Origin: Microbacterium invictum
GTDB taxonomy: Bacteria; Actinomycetota; Actinomycetes; Actinomycetales; Microbacteriaceae
Assembly: GCF_014197265.1 (NCBI RefSeq)
Contig: NZ_JACIFH010000001.1
Location: 186,001-250,000, forward strand
Reading direction: 5' to 3'
Length of the DNA: 64,000 nt
Shown here one piece after another: positions 32,229 to 42,691 of the stretch. The translations under genes were made by a program, and so were the position numbers. The notes beneath the pieces are model-generated. The model was not told the DNA's origin and did no database searches. It worked only from the letters and a program-made list of their open reading frames with translations. Numbering within the stretch: the stretch's first letter is position 1; every line of letters starts with the position of its first letter.

Positions 32229-32263
32229 GCCGAGCCGCCGGGCGCGGTGTCGGCGGCACGCCG

Positions 32264-32269
32264 TAGTCT
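32264..32269 (+). promoter_or_regulatory. -10 box, leaderless start of dnaX
   Basis: TAGTCT, six bases (gtcagg) before GTG 32276. Confidence 0.5.
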
Positions 32270-32275
32270 GTCAGG

Positions 32276-34867
32276 GTGACCACTGCTCTGTACCGCCGCT
32301 ACCGCCCGGAGACCTTCGGCGAGATGATCGGGCAGGCGCAGGTCACCGATCCGCTGATGACCGCGCTGCGCAGCGACCGCGTCGGCCACGCCTACCTGTT
32401 CTCGGGTCCGCGCGGGTGCGGCAAGACGACCTCGGCGCGCATCCTGGCCCGGTGTCTCAACTGCGCTCAGGGACCCACCGACACCCCGTGCGGCACGTGC
32501 GACAGCTGCGTCGAACTCAGTCGCGGGGGCGGCGGTTCGCTCGACGTCGTCGAGATCGACGCGGCCAGCCACAACGGCGTCGACGATGCCCGCGACCTGC
32601 GCGAGCGCGCGATCTTCGCGCCGGCGCGCGACCGGTTCAAGATCTTCATCCTCGACGAGGCGCACATGGTCACGGCGCAGGGTTTCAACGCCCTGCTCAA
32701 GCTCGTCGAAGAGCCGCCGGAGCACGTCAAGTTCATCTTCGCCACGACCGAGCCCGAGAAGGTCATCGGCACGATCCGCTCACGCACCCACCACTATCCG
32801 TTCCGGCTGGTCGCCCCGGGGCCGATGCTCGAGTACGTCGAGCAGCTGTGCGTGGCCGAGGGCGTCCAGGTCGAGCCGGGGGTGCTGCCGCTCGTGGTGC
32901 GCGCGGGCGGCGGGTCGCCGCGCGACACCCTGTCGCTGCTCGACCAGCTGATCGCCGGATCCGATCCGTCGACGGACTCCACGCAGGCCGTGGTCCGCTA
33001 CGAGCGCGCCGTCGCGCTGCTCGGCTACACGCACGCCGAGCTGCTCGACGAAGTGGTCGACGCGTTCGGCGCCCGCGATGCCGCGGCGGCGTTCTCCGCC
33101 GTCGACCGTGTCGTGCAGACCGGTCAGGACCCGCGGCGCTTCGTCGACGATCTGCTCGAGCGCCTGCGCGACCTGATCATCGTCGCCGCCACCGGTGAGG
33201 GCGCGAGCGCCGTGCTGCGCGGCATCCCGGCCGACGAGCTGGAACGCATGGGCGCCCAGGCCTCTGTATTCGGGACCGACCGGCTGTCGCGCATCGCCGA
33301 CCTGGTGGTGGCGACTCTCGACGAGATGACCGGTGCCACGAGCCCGCGGCTGCAGCTCGAGCTCATGGTGGCCCGCGTTCTTGCGGCGACGGATGCCGGT
33401 GCCGCGGCGCCCATCGCCGGGGCACCGGCTGCGGTGGCACCGGGAGCGGTAGCACCGGGAGTGCCCGCGACGCCGGTACCCCGCGCGCCGCAGCCGGCGC
33501 CGGCCGCTGGAGCGCCCGCGGCGGCTGATCCCGGACCGGGGCGCCCGGCGTCGTCGGCTGCGCCTGTGTCGACCGCTCCGCCGGCCCCCTCCGTGTCGCC
33601 GAGCCCGTCCGCCCCTGCGGCCGCGGCACCGACCGGCGCAGCCGGGACGGCCGCCACATCCGGACCAGCCTCATCCGCTTCCGTGCCCCCCGAACCGCCC
33701 CGCGCGGACGTCGCGGCCGGCCCGGGCGCGGCCGCTCCGCCATCGACCCCGGCCGCACCGGCCGTGCCGAGCGGGCCGATCACGCTGCCGCAGATGCGCG
33801 ACGCCTGGCCTGAGATCCTCAACCGGCTCGAACCGGTGAGTCGGACGTCGTGGATGATCGCGAGCGCCGCGCGCCCCGTCGCCTACTCCGACGGCGATGT
33901 GCTGACGCTGTCGTTCCAGAGCCAGGCCGATGTGGCCGGATTCAAGAAGCTCAACGCCGGCAAGGGGCCCAGCGAAGACCTGCGCGGGGCGATCCAGTCG
34001 GTGCTCGGCGTACGCGTGAAGTACATGGCGCGGCACGATGCCGAACCCGCGCCCTCTGCTGCCGGTTCGCACCGCGGCGGACCGGGCGGCGGCGACCAGC
34101 CGGCCGACCCACGCGCAGAGGAGCCCTCCTCAGGCCCGAGCAGCGCGCCGGCAGCCGGTCCTGACAGCGACCCGGCAACCGACCGGGGAGCAGCAGCACC
34201 CCCCGCCGCGTCGGCTCCGGCGCCGGACGCCGGTCCGAGGCCAGGCGCCCGTCCGATGCCAGACCCCGGTTCAGCGTCTGACGCCGGTCCGACACCAGAC
34301 CCCGATTCAGCGTCTGACGTCGGTCCGACACCCGACCCCGGTTCAGCGTCTGACGCCGGTCCGACGCCAGACCCCGGTCCAATGCCAGACCCGGGTCCGG
34401 CGCCGTCTTCCCGTCCCGGACCGGCCTCCGGGCGTCCGGCACCCGCCTCAGGACCGCGTCCTGCACCTGCCGTGGCGGCGCCGGTCACCGAGTGGGCCGT
34501 CGCGGCGATTCCCACCGACGATCCCACCGGGCCGCAGGCTGCCCAGTTCGCGGTCGACGACGAGCCCGAGGAAGCGGCATCCACCCCGCTGCGCACTCTC
34601 ACCGCTCAACGCGAGGGCGACATCCTCACCGTGCCCGAACCCGGGCCCTACGACGATGACGACGCCCCGCCGCCGCCCGAGGACATCGACGCACCGGTGC
34701 CCCCGCGGGCGCCCGTCGTGGTCGAACGTCCCGTCGCACCGAATACTCCGGCGCGACCGGCGCGCGGACCCGGGATCGAACGCGTCGGCGAAGCCGTCGT
34801 GCGTCAGATGCTGGGCGCCACCTTCATCCGCGAAGAGCCCTACACACCCCCGACGAGGTTCAACTAG
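32276..34867 (+). CDS. dnaX: DNA polymerase III gamma/tau subunit
   Basis: This 863-residue clamp-loader ATPase has Walker A GPRGCGKTTSARIL at residues 44-57, a four-Cys zinc site in CLNCAQGPTDTPCGTCDSC at about 61-79, Walker B FILDEAHM and the SRC-like ETTEP/RTHHYPF region. Domain III ends near residue 370. A Pro/Ala/Gly-rich segment of about 130 residues follows, then a conserved block (ITLPQMRDAWPEILNRLEPV onward), then about 130 residues of Asp-Pro-rich repeats and an acidic end. It loads the sliding clamp at the replication fork. No A-rich slippery site for gamma synthesis is evident. It heads an operon with recR, seven bases apart. Confidence 0.95.
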   Translation: MTTALYRRYRPETFGEMIGQAQVTDPLMTALRSDRVGHAYLFSGPRGCGKTTSARILARCLNCAQGPTDTPCGTCDSCVELSRGGGGSLDVVEIDAASHNGVDDARDLRERAIFAPARDRFKIFILDEAHMVTAQGFNALLKLVEEPPEHVKFIFATTEPEKVIGTIRSRTHHYPFRLVAPGPMLEYVEQLCVAEGVQVEPGVLPLVVRAGGGSPRDTLSLLDQLIAGSDPSTDSTQAVVRYERAVALLGYTHAELLDEVVDAFGARDAAAAFSAVDRVVQTGQDPRRFVDDLLERLRDLIIVAATGEGASAVLRGIPADELERMGAQASVFGTDRLSRIADLVVATLDEMTGATSPRLQLELMVARVLAATDAGAAAPIAGAPAAVAPGAVAPGVPATPVPRAPQPAPAAGAPAAADPGPGRPASSAAPVSTAPPAPSVSPSPSAPAAAAPTGAAGTAATSGPASSASVPPEPPRADVAAGPGAAAPPSTPAAPAVPSGPITLPQMRDAWPEILNRLEPVSRTSWMIASAARPVAYSDGDVLTLSFQSQADVAGFKKLNAGKGPSEDLRGAIQSVLGVRVKYMARHDAEPAPSAAGSHRGGPGGGDQPADPRAEEPSSGPSSAPAAGPDSDPATDRGAAAPPAASAPAPDAGPRPGARPMPDPGSASDAGPTPDPDSASDVGPTPDPGSASDAGPTPDPGPMPDPGPAPSSRPGPASGRPAPASGPRPAPAVAAPVTEWAVAAIPTDDPTGPQAAQFAVDDEPEEAASTPLRTLTAQREGDILTVPEPGPYDDDDAPPPPEDIDAPVPPRAPVVVERPVAPNTPARPARGPGIERVGEAVVRQMLGATFIREEPYTPPTRFN
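34262..34380 (+). repeat. 36-bp tandem repeat inside dnaX
   Basis: Three 36-base units encode SASDAGPTPDPG-type twelve-residue repeats in the disordered tau tail. Confidence 0.75.
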
Positions 34868-34870
34868 CCC

Positions 34871-35464
34871 ATGTACGACGGCATCGTCCAGGATCTCATC
34901 GACGAATTCGGGCGCCTTCCGGGCATCGGCCCGAAGTCGGCGCAGCGCATCACGTTCCACATCCTGCAGACCCCGACCTTCGACGTCTCGCGGCTGTCGC
35001 AGCTGCTGGGCGAACTGCGCGAGCGGGTGCGGTTCTGCGAGGTCTGCGGCAACGTGTCCGAGCAGGACCGCTGCGCGATCTGCCGCGACCCGCGCCGCGA
35101 CGAGAGCCTCATCTGCGTGGTCGAGGACGCCAAGGACGTCGCGGCCATCGAGCGCACCCGCGAGTTCCGCGGCCGCTACCACGTGCTCGGCGGGGCGATC
35201 AGCCCGATCGCGGGCATCGGGCCCGACGACCTGCGCATCACGCAGCTCATGCAGCGACTCGCCGACGGGACGGTGCAGGAGGTGATCCTCGCCACCAACC
35301 CGAACCTCGAGGGCGAAGCGACCTCCACCTACCTCAGCCGTCTGCTGCACACCCTCGAGATCCGTGTCACGCGGCTCGCATCGGGCCTGCCCGTCGGCGG
35401 TGACCTCGAATACGCCGACGAGGTGACACTCGGCCGCGCCTTCGAAGGACGCCGCAGCGTCTGA
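34871..35464 (+). CDS. recR: recombination mediator RecR
   Basis: The 197-residue protein has the RecR layout: a helix-hairpin-helix ([20 protein letters not shown]), a four-Cys zinc finger [16 protein letters not shown], and a Toprim domain ([60 protein letters not shown]). With RecO and RecF it loads RecA onto gapped DNA. The dnaX-recR order is widely conserved. ATG follows the dnaX stop by three bases. Its stop shares a base with the ATG of the next gene. Confidence 0.96.
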   Translation: MYDGIVQDLIDEFGRLPGIGPKSAQRITFHILQTPTFDVSRLSQLLGELRERVRFCEVCGNVSEQDRCAICRDPRRDESLICVVEDAKDVAAIERTREFRGRYHVLGGAISPIAGIGPDDLRITQLMQRLADGTVQEVILATNPNLEGEATSTYLSRLLHTLEIRVTRLASGLPVGGDLEYADEVTLGRAFEGRRSV

Positions 35465-36390
35465 TGGCCGCCGTCTCGGGACGCGCCTGGCTGCTCTACG
35501 CGGCGATGGCCGTGCTGTGGGGCATCCCGTACCTCTTCATCAAAGAGGCCGTCGAGAGCTATTCGCCGGCCGCGGTCGTCGCCGGACGCACGCTGCTGGG
35601 GGCGGCGATCCTGCTGCCGATCGCGATCCACCGGCGCGCGCTGCGGCCGGCACTGCACCTGTGGCCGTGGGTGCTCGCATTCGGCGCGATCGAGATGGCC
35701 GGTCCGTTCTTCCTGCTCAGCCACGCCGAGCAGACGATCCCCTCCGGGATCACCGGCCTGCTGGTGGCCACGGTGCCGCTGTTCGCCGCGATCATCGCGC
35801 TCCTGCGCGGCGACCGGTCGGCGTTCTCGCCGCTGCGCGCACTCGGCCTGCTCATCGGCTTCGGGGGAGTGGCCGTCACTGTCGCCGGTCCCGGTCTGGC
35901 CATCGGGACCGACCCCGCGGCGCTGTTCGCGGTCGGCGAGGTTCTGCTGACGGCGGTGCTCTACGCCATCGCCCCGTTCATCATCGCCACCAAGCTCAAG
36001 GACGTGCCGTCCATGGGCACGATCGGCCTCGCGCTGCTGGTGATCGGCCTGGTCTACCTGCCCCTCGCGCTGGCGACCCAGCACGAGATCCCGACGGTGC
36101 GCAGCACGGTCTCGCTCGTCGCCCTCGGCGTGCTGTGCACGGCCGTCGCCTTCATCGGCTTCTTCGCCCTCATCCGTGAGGTCGGGCCCGTCCGGGCGCC
36201 GCTGTTCACCTACGTGAACCCCATCGTGGCGATCGGGCTGGGCATCGTCATCCTGGGTGAGCAGCTCACGCCGGGGCTGCTGCTGGGCTTCCCGCTCGTC
36301 ATCGTCGGATGCTGGCTGGCCGCCACCGGCGGACAGCTTCGCCGTCGGCCCGCACCGGACATGCCCGCGGGAGTGCCGCCGGTCGCGTGA
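35464..36390 (+). CDS. EamA/DMT family transporter
   Basis: The 308-residue membrane protein has ten hydrophobic helices in two EamA repeats, starting WLLYAAMAVLWGIPYLFIKE and repeating at AALFAVGEVLLTAVLYAIAP; IREVGPVRAPLFTYVNPIVA is the typical end of the second repeat. Members move amino acids, sugars or metabolites. The substrate is unknown. The start overlaps the recR stop (TGATG), so it is co-transcribed with dnaX-recR, although no shared function is evident. It converges on the ThrE-type gene. Confidence 0.85.
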   Translation: MAAVSGRAWLLYAAMAVLWGIPYLFIKEAVESYSPAAVVAGRTLLGAAILLPIAIHRRALRPALHLWPWVLAFGAIEMAGPFFLLSHAEQTIPSGITGLLVATVPLFAAIIALLRGDRSAFSPLRALGLLIGFGGVAVTVAGPGLAIGTDPAALFAVGEVLLTAVLYAIAPFIIATKLKDVPSMGTIGLALLVIGLVYLPLALATQHEIPTVRSTVSLVALGVLCTAVAFIGFFALIREVGPVRAPLFTYVNPIVAIGLGIVILGEQLTPGLLLGFPLVIVGCWLAATGGQLRRRPAPDMPAGVPPVA

Positions 36391-36459
36391 TCGACGCCGC
36401 GCGCCAGCCGGGTGCGAGACGGCGATGGGCCCGTCTGGACGGCGTCCGCGGCTGCGGGA

Positions 36460-37857
36460 TCAGGCCCGCACGTGGGCACGGGCGCGCCGCACCCCGCCCA
36501 GCGACGCGCGCAGGGGCTGTCCGAGGTAGATGCCCAACGACGCCCCGACCGCCAGCGCGATGCCGACCGTGGCGGCCAGCGTCAGCGTCGTGAACCCGGC
36601 CAGCAGGACTGCCGTGTCCTCACCGGACTCCACCACGCTCAGCAAGCCCCGGAACACCGCGGCACCGGGCACCATCGGCAGGATCGCCGCGGTCGTGATC
36701 GCCACCGACGGCACGTGCAGCCGGAACGCGAGCATGACGCCGACGACGCTGCCGAGGAACGCGCCCACTCCGCTCGCCGCGGCGACGTCGAACCCGAGCG
36801 CTGTGGCGGCCAGGTAGCCCGACCAGGCCACGAGGCTCAACAGCAGACTGACCACGATGATGCGCGAACGAGCGCCGTTGAACACGGCGACGGCCACGGC
36901 GATGATCGCAGCCCCCAGGAACTGCAGGGGGACCGGGCCCAGCGGAAGCGTCTCGCTGGGCGGCGCCATGGGCAAGCCGATCACCCGGGCCGTCTCGAGT
37001 CCGATCAGGATGCCGAGGACCACGCCCAGCGTCTGGGTGACGAGCTCAAGGATGCGTCCCATCGCGGTCAACGCGAAACCGTCGATCGCATCCTGCGCCG
37101 CGCCGACGACGGTGAGCCCGGCGAGCATCAGGACGATTCCGGATGCCACGATCACCGACGGTCGGATGCCATCGGCCGGCGGCCATCCCGTCAACTGCAG
37201 CAGTGGCGACAGGGCCGCGACCATCGTCAGCACGAAGGCGCCGGCGATCTGGCTGAAGAAGAACGGCACTCGCGCTTTCGCCATGCCGTACTGCGTGAGT
37301 GCGGCCAGTGCGGCGCCGATGAACGCGAATGCGATCCCGAGCCAGTTCACGCCGAACATGATGGCCACACCGACCGCGAGCAGCGCCTGCGCAGCGACCA
37401 CCACGCCCGGGGGATACCGGAACGGGGCTCGACGGATGGTGCGGTAGCGCTCGTACGCGGCATCCACGGACATCCCGGACCGGACCTCGGCCACGAGTGC
37501 CTGCAGGCTCTGCAGCTTGTCGTGATCGGGCACGGCGGCGCGTACGACGCGCAGCAGCGTTATGGGCCGTGCCGTTCCGGCGCGGTGGTGGGCGGCGGTG
37601 ATCGCGTTGTAGGTCACTTCGACGTGCACCGGCTGCAGTCCGTATGCTCCGGCCACCCGCACGATCGTCAGGGTCACTTCGCTCGCCGGTGCGCCGGCGA
37701 CGAGGGTCGACTCGCCGAGGCGGACCGCGAGGTCGAGAATCCGTGCGGCGTGGGCGTCGTCCATGATCGGCAGGGACTCCGTCAGGGCGTCGCTGCCGTA
37801 CGACGGGCGCACCAAGCCGGACAGGGGTGCGAAGACCCGGCGGCGAGGCTTTGCCAT
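36460..37857 (-). CDS. thrE: threonine/serine exporter family protein (ThrE type)
   Basis: The 465-residue product combines a soluble N-terminal domain (residues about 30-160: [58 protein letters not shown]) with two blocks of five membrane helices, matching the ThrE exporter with both domains in one chain. ThrE of Corynebacterium exports threonine and serine using the proton gradient; here lysC and asd, which feed threonine synthesis, lie just downstream in the opposite direction. ATG 37857 overlaps the upstream stop (TGATG), so it is coupled to the small acidic gene. A GTG one codon earlier is possible. Confidence 0.88.
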   Translation of the reverse strand: MAKPRRRVFAPLSGLVRPSYGSDALTESLPIMDDAHAARILDLAVRLGESTLVAGAPASEVTLTIVRVAGAYGLQPVHVEVTYNAITAAHHRAGTARPITLLRVVRAAVPDHDKLQSLQALVAEVRSGMSVDAAYERYRTIRRAPFRYPPGVVVAAQALLAVGVAIMFGVNWLGIAFAFIGAALAALTQYGMAKARVPFFFSQIAGAFVLTMVAALSPLLQLTGWPPADGIRPSVIVASGIVLMLAGLTVVGAAQDAIDGFALTAMGRILELVTQTLGVVLGILIGLETARVIGLPMAPPSETLPLGPVPLQFLGAAIIAVAVAVFNGARSRIIVVSLLLSLVAWSGYLAATALGFDVAAASGVGAFLGSVVGVMLAFRLHVPSVAITTAAILPMVPGAAVFRGLLSVVESGEDTAVLLAGFTTLTLAATVGIALAVGASLGIYLGQPLRASLGGVRRARAHVRA

Positions 37858-38246
37858 CACAGCGGCGCGAAGGCGTCGGGGTCGTTCGTCAGTGTGACCT
37901 CGAGTGCCTGCTCGATGTCCTCATCCTCGAGCACGTAGGTCTCATCGATGCGCTCTTCGGCGGCTTCCTTCGCGTCGTCGTCGAGGTCGCGCTCTTCGAG
38001 CACGGCGTTGTCGATCGCACCGGCGGCGGACTCGAGGCCGAGGAAGCGGTACGCCTCGACCACCGCGTCGGCCGGGTACACCGGATCGTTCGCGTGCAGT
38101 TCGACCGCACTCAGCAGGCCGCCGTTCATCACGAGGCCGTGAAAGGTCAGCACAGTCAGCAGGGCGGCATCGCCCGGGCGTTCGGCGGCGGCGGGGGACT
38201 CCAGATCGAGCGCACGGTTCCACACGGCGTCAGTAGGAGAGCTCAT
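37857..38246 (-). CDS. small acidic protein (DUF4375-like)
   Basis: The 129-residue product is strongly acidic and helical: [40 protein letters not shown], then [20 protein letters not shown] and a Glu/Asp-rich C-terminus. The N-terminal part with the FHGLVMNGG segment recalls DUF4375 (DMP19) proteins, some of which mimic DNA; I hold this only as a resemblance. ATG 38246 is chosen because TACCGT lies seven bases upstream. It is first in a unit with thrE. Confidence 0.65.
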   Translation of the reverse strand: MSSPTDAVWNRALDLESPAAAERPGDAALLTVLTFHGLVMNGGLLSAVELHANDPVYPADAVVEAYRFLGLESAAGAIDNAVLEERDLDDDAKEAAEERIDETYVLEDEDIEQALEVTLTNDPDAFAPL

Positions 38247-38253
38247 GACCACC

Positions 38254-38259
38254 ACGGTA
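38254..38259 (-). promoter_or_regulatory. -10 box, leaderless start of the acidic gene and thrE
   Basis: TACCGT on the minus strand, seven bases before ATG 38246. Confidence 0.35.
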
Positions 38260-38304
38260 CGCCGTCGTCGTCGTCACATGGGCAGGCGCCACCCGATCGC
38301 TCTC

Positions 38305-38310
38305 TACAAT
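38305..38310 (+). promoter_or_regulatory. -10 box of lysC
   Basis: TACAAT; the leader to GTG 38382 is about 65 bases, too short for a lysine riboswitch. Confidence 0.45.
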
Positions 38311-38381
38311 GGCACGTGGGGTCGTGGCATCCGCCCACCCGTCGGCTCGTCGAGGCCGACCGTCTCCCGGGAGTTTCACAC

Positions 38382-39668
38382 GTGGCGCTGATCGTCCAGA
38401 AGTACGGCGGGTCGTCCGTCTCCGACGCCGAGAGCATCAAGCGGGTCGCCAAGCGCATCGTCGATGCGCGCCGCGCCGGTGACGACGTGGTGGTGGCCGT
38501 CAGCGCGATGGGCGACACCACCGACGAACTGCTCGACCTCGCCGCACGCGTGTCGCCGATCCCGGCCCCGCGCGAGCTGGACATGCTGCTGTCCAGCGGC
38601 GAGCGCATCTCGATGGCGCTGCTGGCCATGGCCATCCACTCGATGGGCTTCGAAGCGCGCTCCTACACCGGCATGCAGGCCGGAATGCTGACCACGGCGG
38701 ATCACGGGGCGGCCCGCATCGTCGATGTCACCCCGACCCGCGTGCGCGAGGCGCTCGATGAGGGCGCGATCGTCATCGTCGCGGGGTTCCAGGGATTCAA
38801 CACCGACACCCGCGACATCACGACCCTCGGCCGAGGCGGCTCCGACACGACCGCCGTCGCGCTCGCCGCCGCGCTGGGTGCCGACGTGTGCGAGATCTAC
38901 AGCGATGTGGAAGGCGTCTTCACTGCCGACCCGCGGGTCGTCCCGCGTGCCCGCAAGCTCCACACCGTCGGCTCCGAGGAGATGCTCGAGCTCGCCGCCA
39001 ACGGCGCCAAAGTCCTGTACATCCGCGCGGTCGAATACGCCCGCCGCCACGGCGTCATGATCCATGCCCGTTCGTCGTTCAGCACCGGCCCCGGCACGTT
39101 CGTGCTCGGCCCGGGCATGACCGCACCGCAGGGCGCAGAGGGAGAAGAGATGGAAGAGCCGATCGTCGCGGGAGTCGCGACCGACCTGAGCCAGGCCAAG
39201 ATCACGATCATCGGCGTGCCGGACGTGCCCGGCAAGGCAGCGGAGATCTTCAAGATCATCGCCAAGAGCGGTGCCAACGTCGACATGATCGTCCAGAACG
39301 TGTCGGTCGCCGGCACCGGGCGCACCGAGATCTCGTTCACGCTGCCCAAGTCCGATGCTTCCACCGCGCTGCGCGCGCTCGCTGCCGAGCAGGGCGATGT
39401 CGGTTTCGAGAACCTCGTGCACGACGACCAGATCGGGAAGCTCTCGGTCGTCGGCGCGGGCATGCGCTCCCATTCGGGCGTCTCGGCCACGCTGTTCGAA
39501 GCGCTGTCCACCGCGGGGGTGAACATCGAGATGATCTCGACGTCCGAGATCCGCATCTCGGTGGTCGTCCGCGGCGACGACCTCGCCGAGGCCGCCCGCG
39601 TCGTGCACACCGCCTACGGCCTCGACGGCGACATCGAAGCGGTCGTCCACGCCGGCACCGGCCGGTAG
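38382..39668 (+). CDS. lysC: aspartate kinase
   Basis: The 428-residue enzyme begins [20 protein letters not shown], has the substrate-site segments [20 protein letters not shown] and [16 protein letters not shown] in the kinase domain, and two ACT domains from about residue 265 ([20 protein letters not shown], then [20 protein letters not shown]). It phosphorylates aspartate, the first step to lysine, threonine and methionine, and the ACT domains imply feedback control. GTG 38382 is the family start. An internal ATG at 39150 with a GGAG site would yield the separate regulatory subunit known from Corynebacterium. asd follows but is separated by a 64-base palindrome and its own promoter. Confidence 0.95.
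   Translation: MALIVQKYGGSSVSDAESIKRVAKRIVDARRAGDDVVVAVSAMGDTTDELLDLAARVSPIPAPRELDMLLSSGERISMALLAMAIHSMGFEARSYTGMQAGMLTTADHGAARIVDVTPTRVREALDEGAIVIVAGFQGFNTDTRDITTLGRGGSDTTAVALAAALGADVCEIYSDVEGVFTADPRVVPRARKLHTVGSEEMLELAANGAKVLYIRAVEYARRHGVMIHARSSFSTGPGTFVLGPGMTAPQGAEGEEMEEPIVAGVATDLSQAKITIIGVPDVPGKAAEIFKIIAKSGANVDMIVQNVSVAGTGRTEISFTLPKSDASTALRALAAEQGDVGFENLVHDDQIGKLSVVGAGMRSHSGVSATLFEALSTAGVNIEMISTSEIRISVVVRGDDLAEAARVVHTAYGLDGDIEAVVHAGTGR
39150..39668 (+). CDS. lysC: in-frame internal start: aspartate kinase beta (regulatory) subunit
   Basis: The ATG of [15 protein letters not shown] is preceded at five bases by GGAG within a purine-rich run (ggagaagag), a far better site than the GTG of the full gene. 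The 172-residue product holds both ACT domains. Alpha2-beta2 aspartate kinases made this way are established in corynebacteria and Bacillus. Confidence 0.65.
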   Translation: MEEPIVAGVATDLSQAKITIIGVPDVPGKAAEIFKIIAKSGANVDMIVQNVSVAGTGRTEISFTLPKSDASTALRALAAEQGDVGFENLVHDDQIGKLSVVGAGMRSHSGVSATLFEALSTAGVNIEMISTSEIRISVVVRGDDLAEAARVVHTAYGLDGDIEAVVHAGTGR

Positions 39669-39704
39669 CCACCCGGCATCCGGAGTCGCGTGTCATCCGG
39701 AACA

Positions 39705-39768
39705 CAGGAGAAATCACCGGTACAGGAGGTGTTACCGGTAACCGCTCCTGTCTCGGTGAGTTCTCCTG
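39705..39768. repeat. 64-base intergenic palindrome
   Basis: The two halves meet exactly between 39736 and 39737, and 27 of 32 positions pair: outer CAGGAGAA/TTCTCCTG, then CACCG/CGGTG, ACAGGAG/CTCCTGT, and inner GTTACC/GGTAAC. Nine-base copies of GTCATCCGG lie on both sides (39692-39700 and 39785-39793). It may be a terminator of lysC or an inserted palindromic element. Confidence 0.85.
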
Positions 39769-39847
39769 CCTTCATGAGGTGGCAGTCATCCGGCGGTCCG
39801 GGGCTGCCCGGCGGGGCGCACCGCGCTGCGCACACCCGCCCGGCCGG

Positions 39848-40978
<1,131 letters not shown>

Positions 40979-41028
40979 CCCGCCGCTCCGCAGCCCTGCG
41001 CCGTCACCGCGAGAGAACCCCTCGCTGC

Positions 41029-41076
41029 CGAGAGAACAGCTGAGGTGTGTACGCTCGGCGCCACCCTGTTCTCCCG
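41029..41076. repeat. GAGAGAACA-type intergenic palindrome (copy 1)
   Basis: CGAGAGAACAG on the left pairs with CTGTTCTCCCG on the right, with an inner GGTG/CACC. A further GAGAGAAC copy lies at about 41011. The same words form the nested palindrome at 50442-50508. Confidence 0.7.
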
Positions 41077-41201
41077 CTGCTGAGGCGCTGATGCGCTGAG
41101 ACGCTGGGCCAGGGACCGCGGCGCATGACAGAGGTGAAAGAACCGCGATCCTTGCCGGATGCCGGTGCCCCGGCACGGACGGCACACCCAGGCCCGCGGC
41201 C

Positions 41202-41207
41202 TAGACT
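41202..41207 (+). promoter_or_regulatory. -10 box of mqo
   Basis: TAGACT eight bases before GTG 41216. The ATG at 41210 is too close to the box to be transcribed as a start, so GTG is preferred. Confidence 0.45.
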
Positions 41208-41215
41208 TGATGATT

Positions 41216-42688
41216 GTGAGTGAACCAGTCGACGTCGTCCTGATCGGTGGGGGCATCATGAGTGCCACCCTCGGAACGCTGCTGCACCAGCTGCAGCCGG
41301 ACTGGAAGATCGTCGTCTGCGAGCGCCTCTCCGAGGTCGCGCTGGAGTCCTCGAACGCGTGGAACAACGCCGGCACCGGCCACGCCGCGCTCTGCGAGCT
41401 GAATTACATGCCTGCCGGCCCCGACGGTGAGGTCGACCCCGCCAAGGCAGTGGCCATCAACGAGCAGTTCCAGCAGAGCCGGCAGCTGTGGACGTCCTGG
41501 ATCGAACAGGGCATCCTCGACGAGCCGTCGACGTTCATCAACGCCGTGCCGCACATGACGTTCGTCCAGGGTGAGAAGGACGTCGCCTACCTGAAGAAGC
41601 GCTACGAGGCGCTGAAGGGCCAGCCGCTCTTCGCCGGCATCGAGTACTCCGAGGACTCCCGTGTCATCAATCAGTGGGCCCCGCTGTTGATGCAGCAGCG
41701 CCGTAAGGGTGAGCCGTTCGCGGCCACCCGCGTCCCCGCCGGTACCGACGTCGACTTCGGTGCGCTTACCCGCCAGCTGTTCGCCCACCTCGAGAGCGAA
41801 GGCGTCGACGTCGTCACCAACCGCGAGGTGCGCGGCCTGAAGAAGCAGGCCGACGGCACCTGGAAGGTCTCACACCGCAACTCGCTCGGCAAGACCCCGG
41901 GCAGCTTCTCGGCCCGTTTCGTCTTCGTCGGCGCTGGCGGCTGGGCGCTGAAACTGCTGCAGAAGTCGGGCATTGCGGAGATCGGCGGCTACGGCGTCTT
42001 CCCGATCGGCGGCCAGTTCCTCAAGACCACGAACCCGGCCATCGTCGCGCAGCACCAAGCCAAGGTCTACTCGCAGGCCTCGGTCGGAGCGCCCCCGATG
42101 TCCGTGCCGCACCTCGACACCCGCGTCGTCGACGGCCAGGCCTCGCTCCTGTTCGGCCCGTTCGCCACGTTCAGCCCGAAATTCCTCAAGCAGGGCCGCA
42201 TCACCGACATCGTCGCCCAGGTGCGCCCGGGCAACCTCTGGCCCATGACCAAGGTCGCCATCGACAACCCCAGCCTGATCACCTATCTCGTCGGCGAGCT
42301 GCTGAAGAACCACGCGAAGAAGGTCGACTCGCTCCGCACCTTCATGCCTACCGCGAAAGACGAGGACTGGGAGCTCATCCAGGCCGGTCAGCGCGCGCAG
42401 GTGATGAAGAAGGATGCCGACAAGGGTGGCGTGCTGCAGTTCGGCACCGAAGTGGTCACCGCCGCCGACGGCTCGATCGCCGGGCTCCTCGGTGCATCCC
42501 CGGGCGCGTCGACCGCGGCATCCATCATGCTCAACTTGCTGAAGACCTGCTTCCCCGATCGCATCGAGGGCTGGAAGCAACCGCTCACCACACTCATTCC
42601 GAGCTACGGCGAGACCCTCAACACCGACCCGCCGCTCGCCGCGGCCTCGGTCACGCGCACGGCTCAGGCCCTCGCGATCAACGCCTGA
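41216..42688 (+). CDS. mqo: malate:quinone oxidoreductase
   Basis: The 490-residue flavoprotein starts with the FAD-binding VDVVLIGGGIMSATLGTLLH. It then shows the Mqo-specific WNNAGTGHAALCELNYMP, FVQGEKDVAYLKKRYEALKG, FVFVGAGGWALKLLQKSGI, GQFLKTTNPAIVAQHQAKVY and the end block GASPGASTAASIMLNLLKTC. It oxidises malate to oxaloacetate at the membrane, passing electrons to the quinone pool, and in many actinobacteria it serves as the main malate oxidase of the TCA cycle. It would support growth on lactate or acetate, for which genes also occur here. The start choice between 41210 and 41216 affects two residues only. Confidence 0.96.
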   Translation: MSEPVDVVLIGGGIMSATLGTLLHQLQPDWKIVVCERLSEVALESSNAWNNAGTGHAALCELNYMPAGPDGEVDPAKAVAINEQFQQSRQLWTSWIEQGILDEPSTFINAVPHMTFVQGEKDVAYLKKRYEALKGQPLFAGIEYSEDSRVINQWAPLLMQQRRKGEPFAATRVPAGTDVDFGALTRQLFAHLESEGVDVVTNREVRGLKKQADGTWKVSHRNSLGKTPGSFSARFVFVGAGGWALKLLQKSGIAEIGGYGVFPIGGQFLKTTNPAIVAQHQAKVYSQASVGAPPMSVPHLDTRVVDGQASLLFGPFATFSPKFLKQGRITDIVAQVRPGNLWPMTKVAIDNPSLITYLVGELLKNHAKKVDSLRTFMPTAKDEDWELIQAGQRAQVMKKDADKGGVLQFGTEVVTAADGSIAGLLGASPGASTAASIMLNLLKTCFPDRIEGWKQPLTTLIPSYGETLNTDPPLAAASVTRTAQALAINA

Positions 42689-42691
42689 CGG

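Noticed and set aside
33300..33600. Programmed frameshift site for making the gamma form of DnaX
   Set aside because: No A-rich slippery heptamer was found near the end of the ATPase core.
38311..38381. Lysine riboswitch in the lysC leader
   Set aside because: The leader from the TACAAT box to the GTG is only about 65 bases, far too short, and shows no fitting helices.
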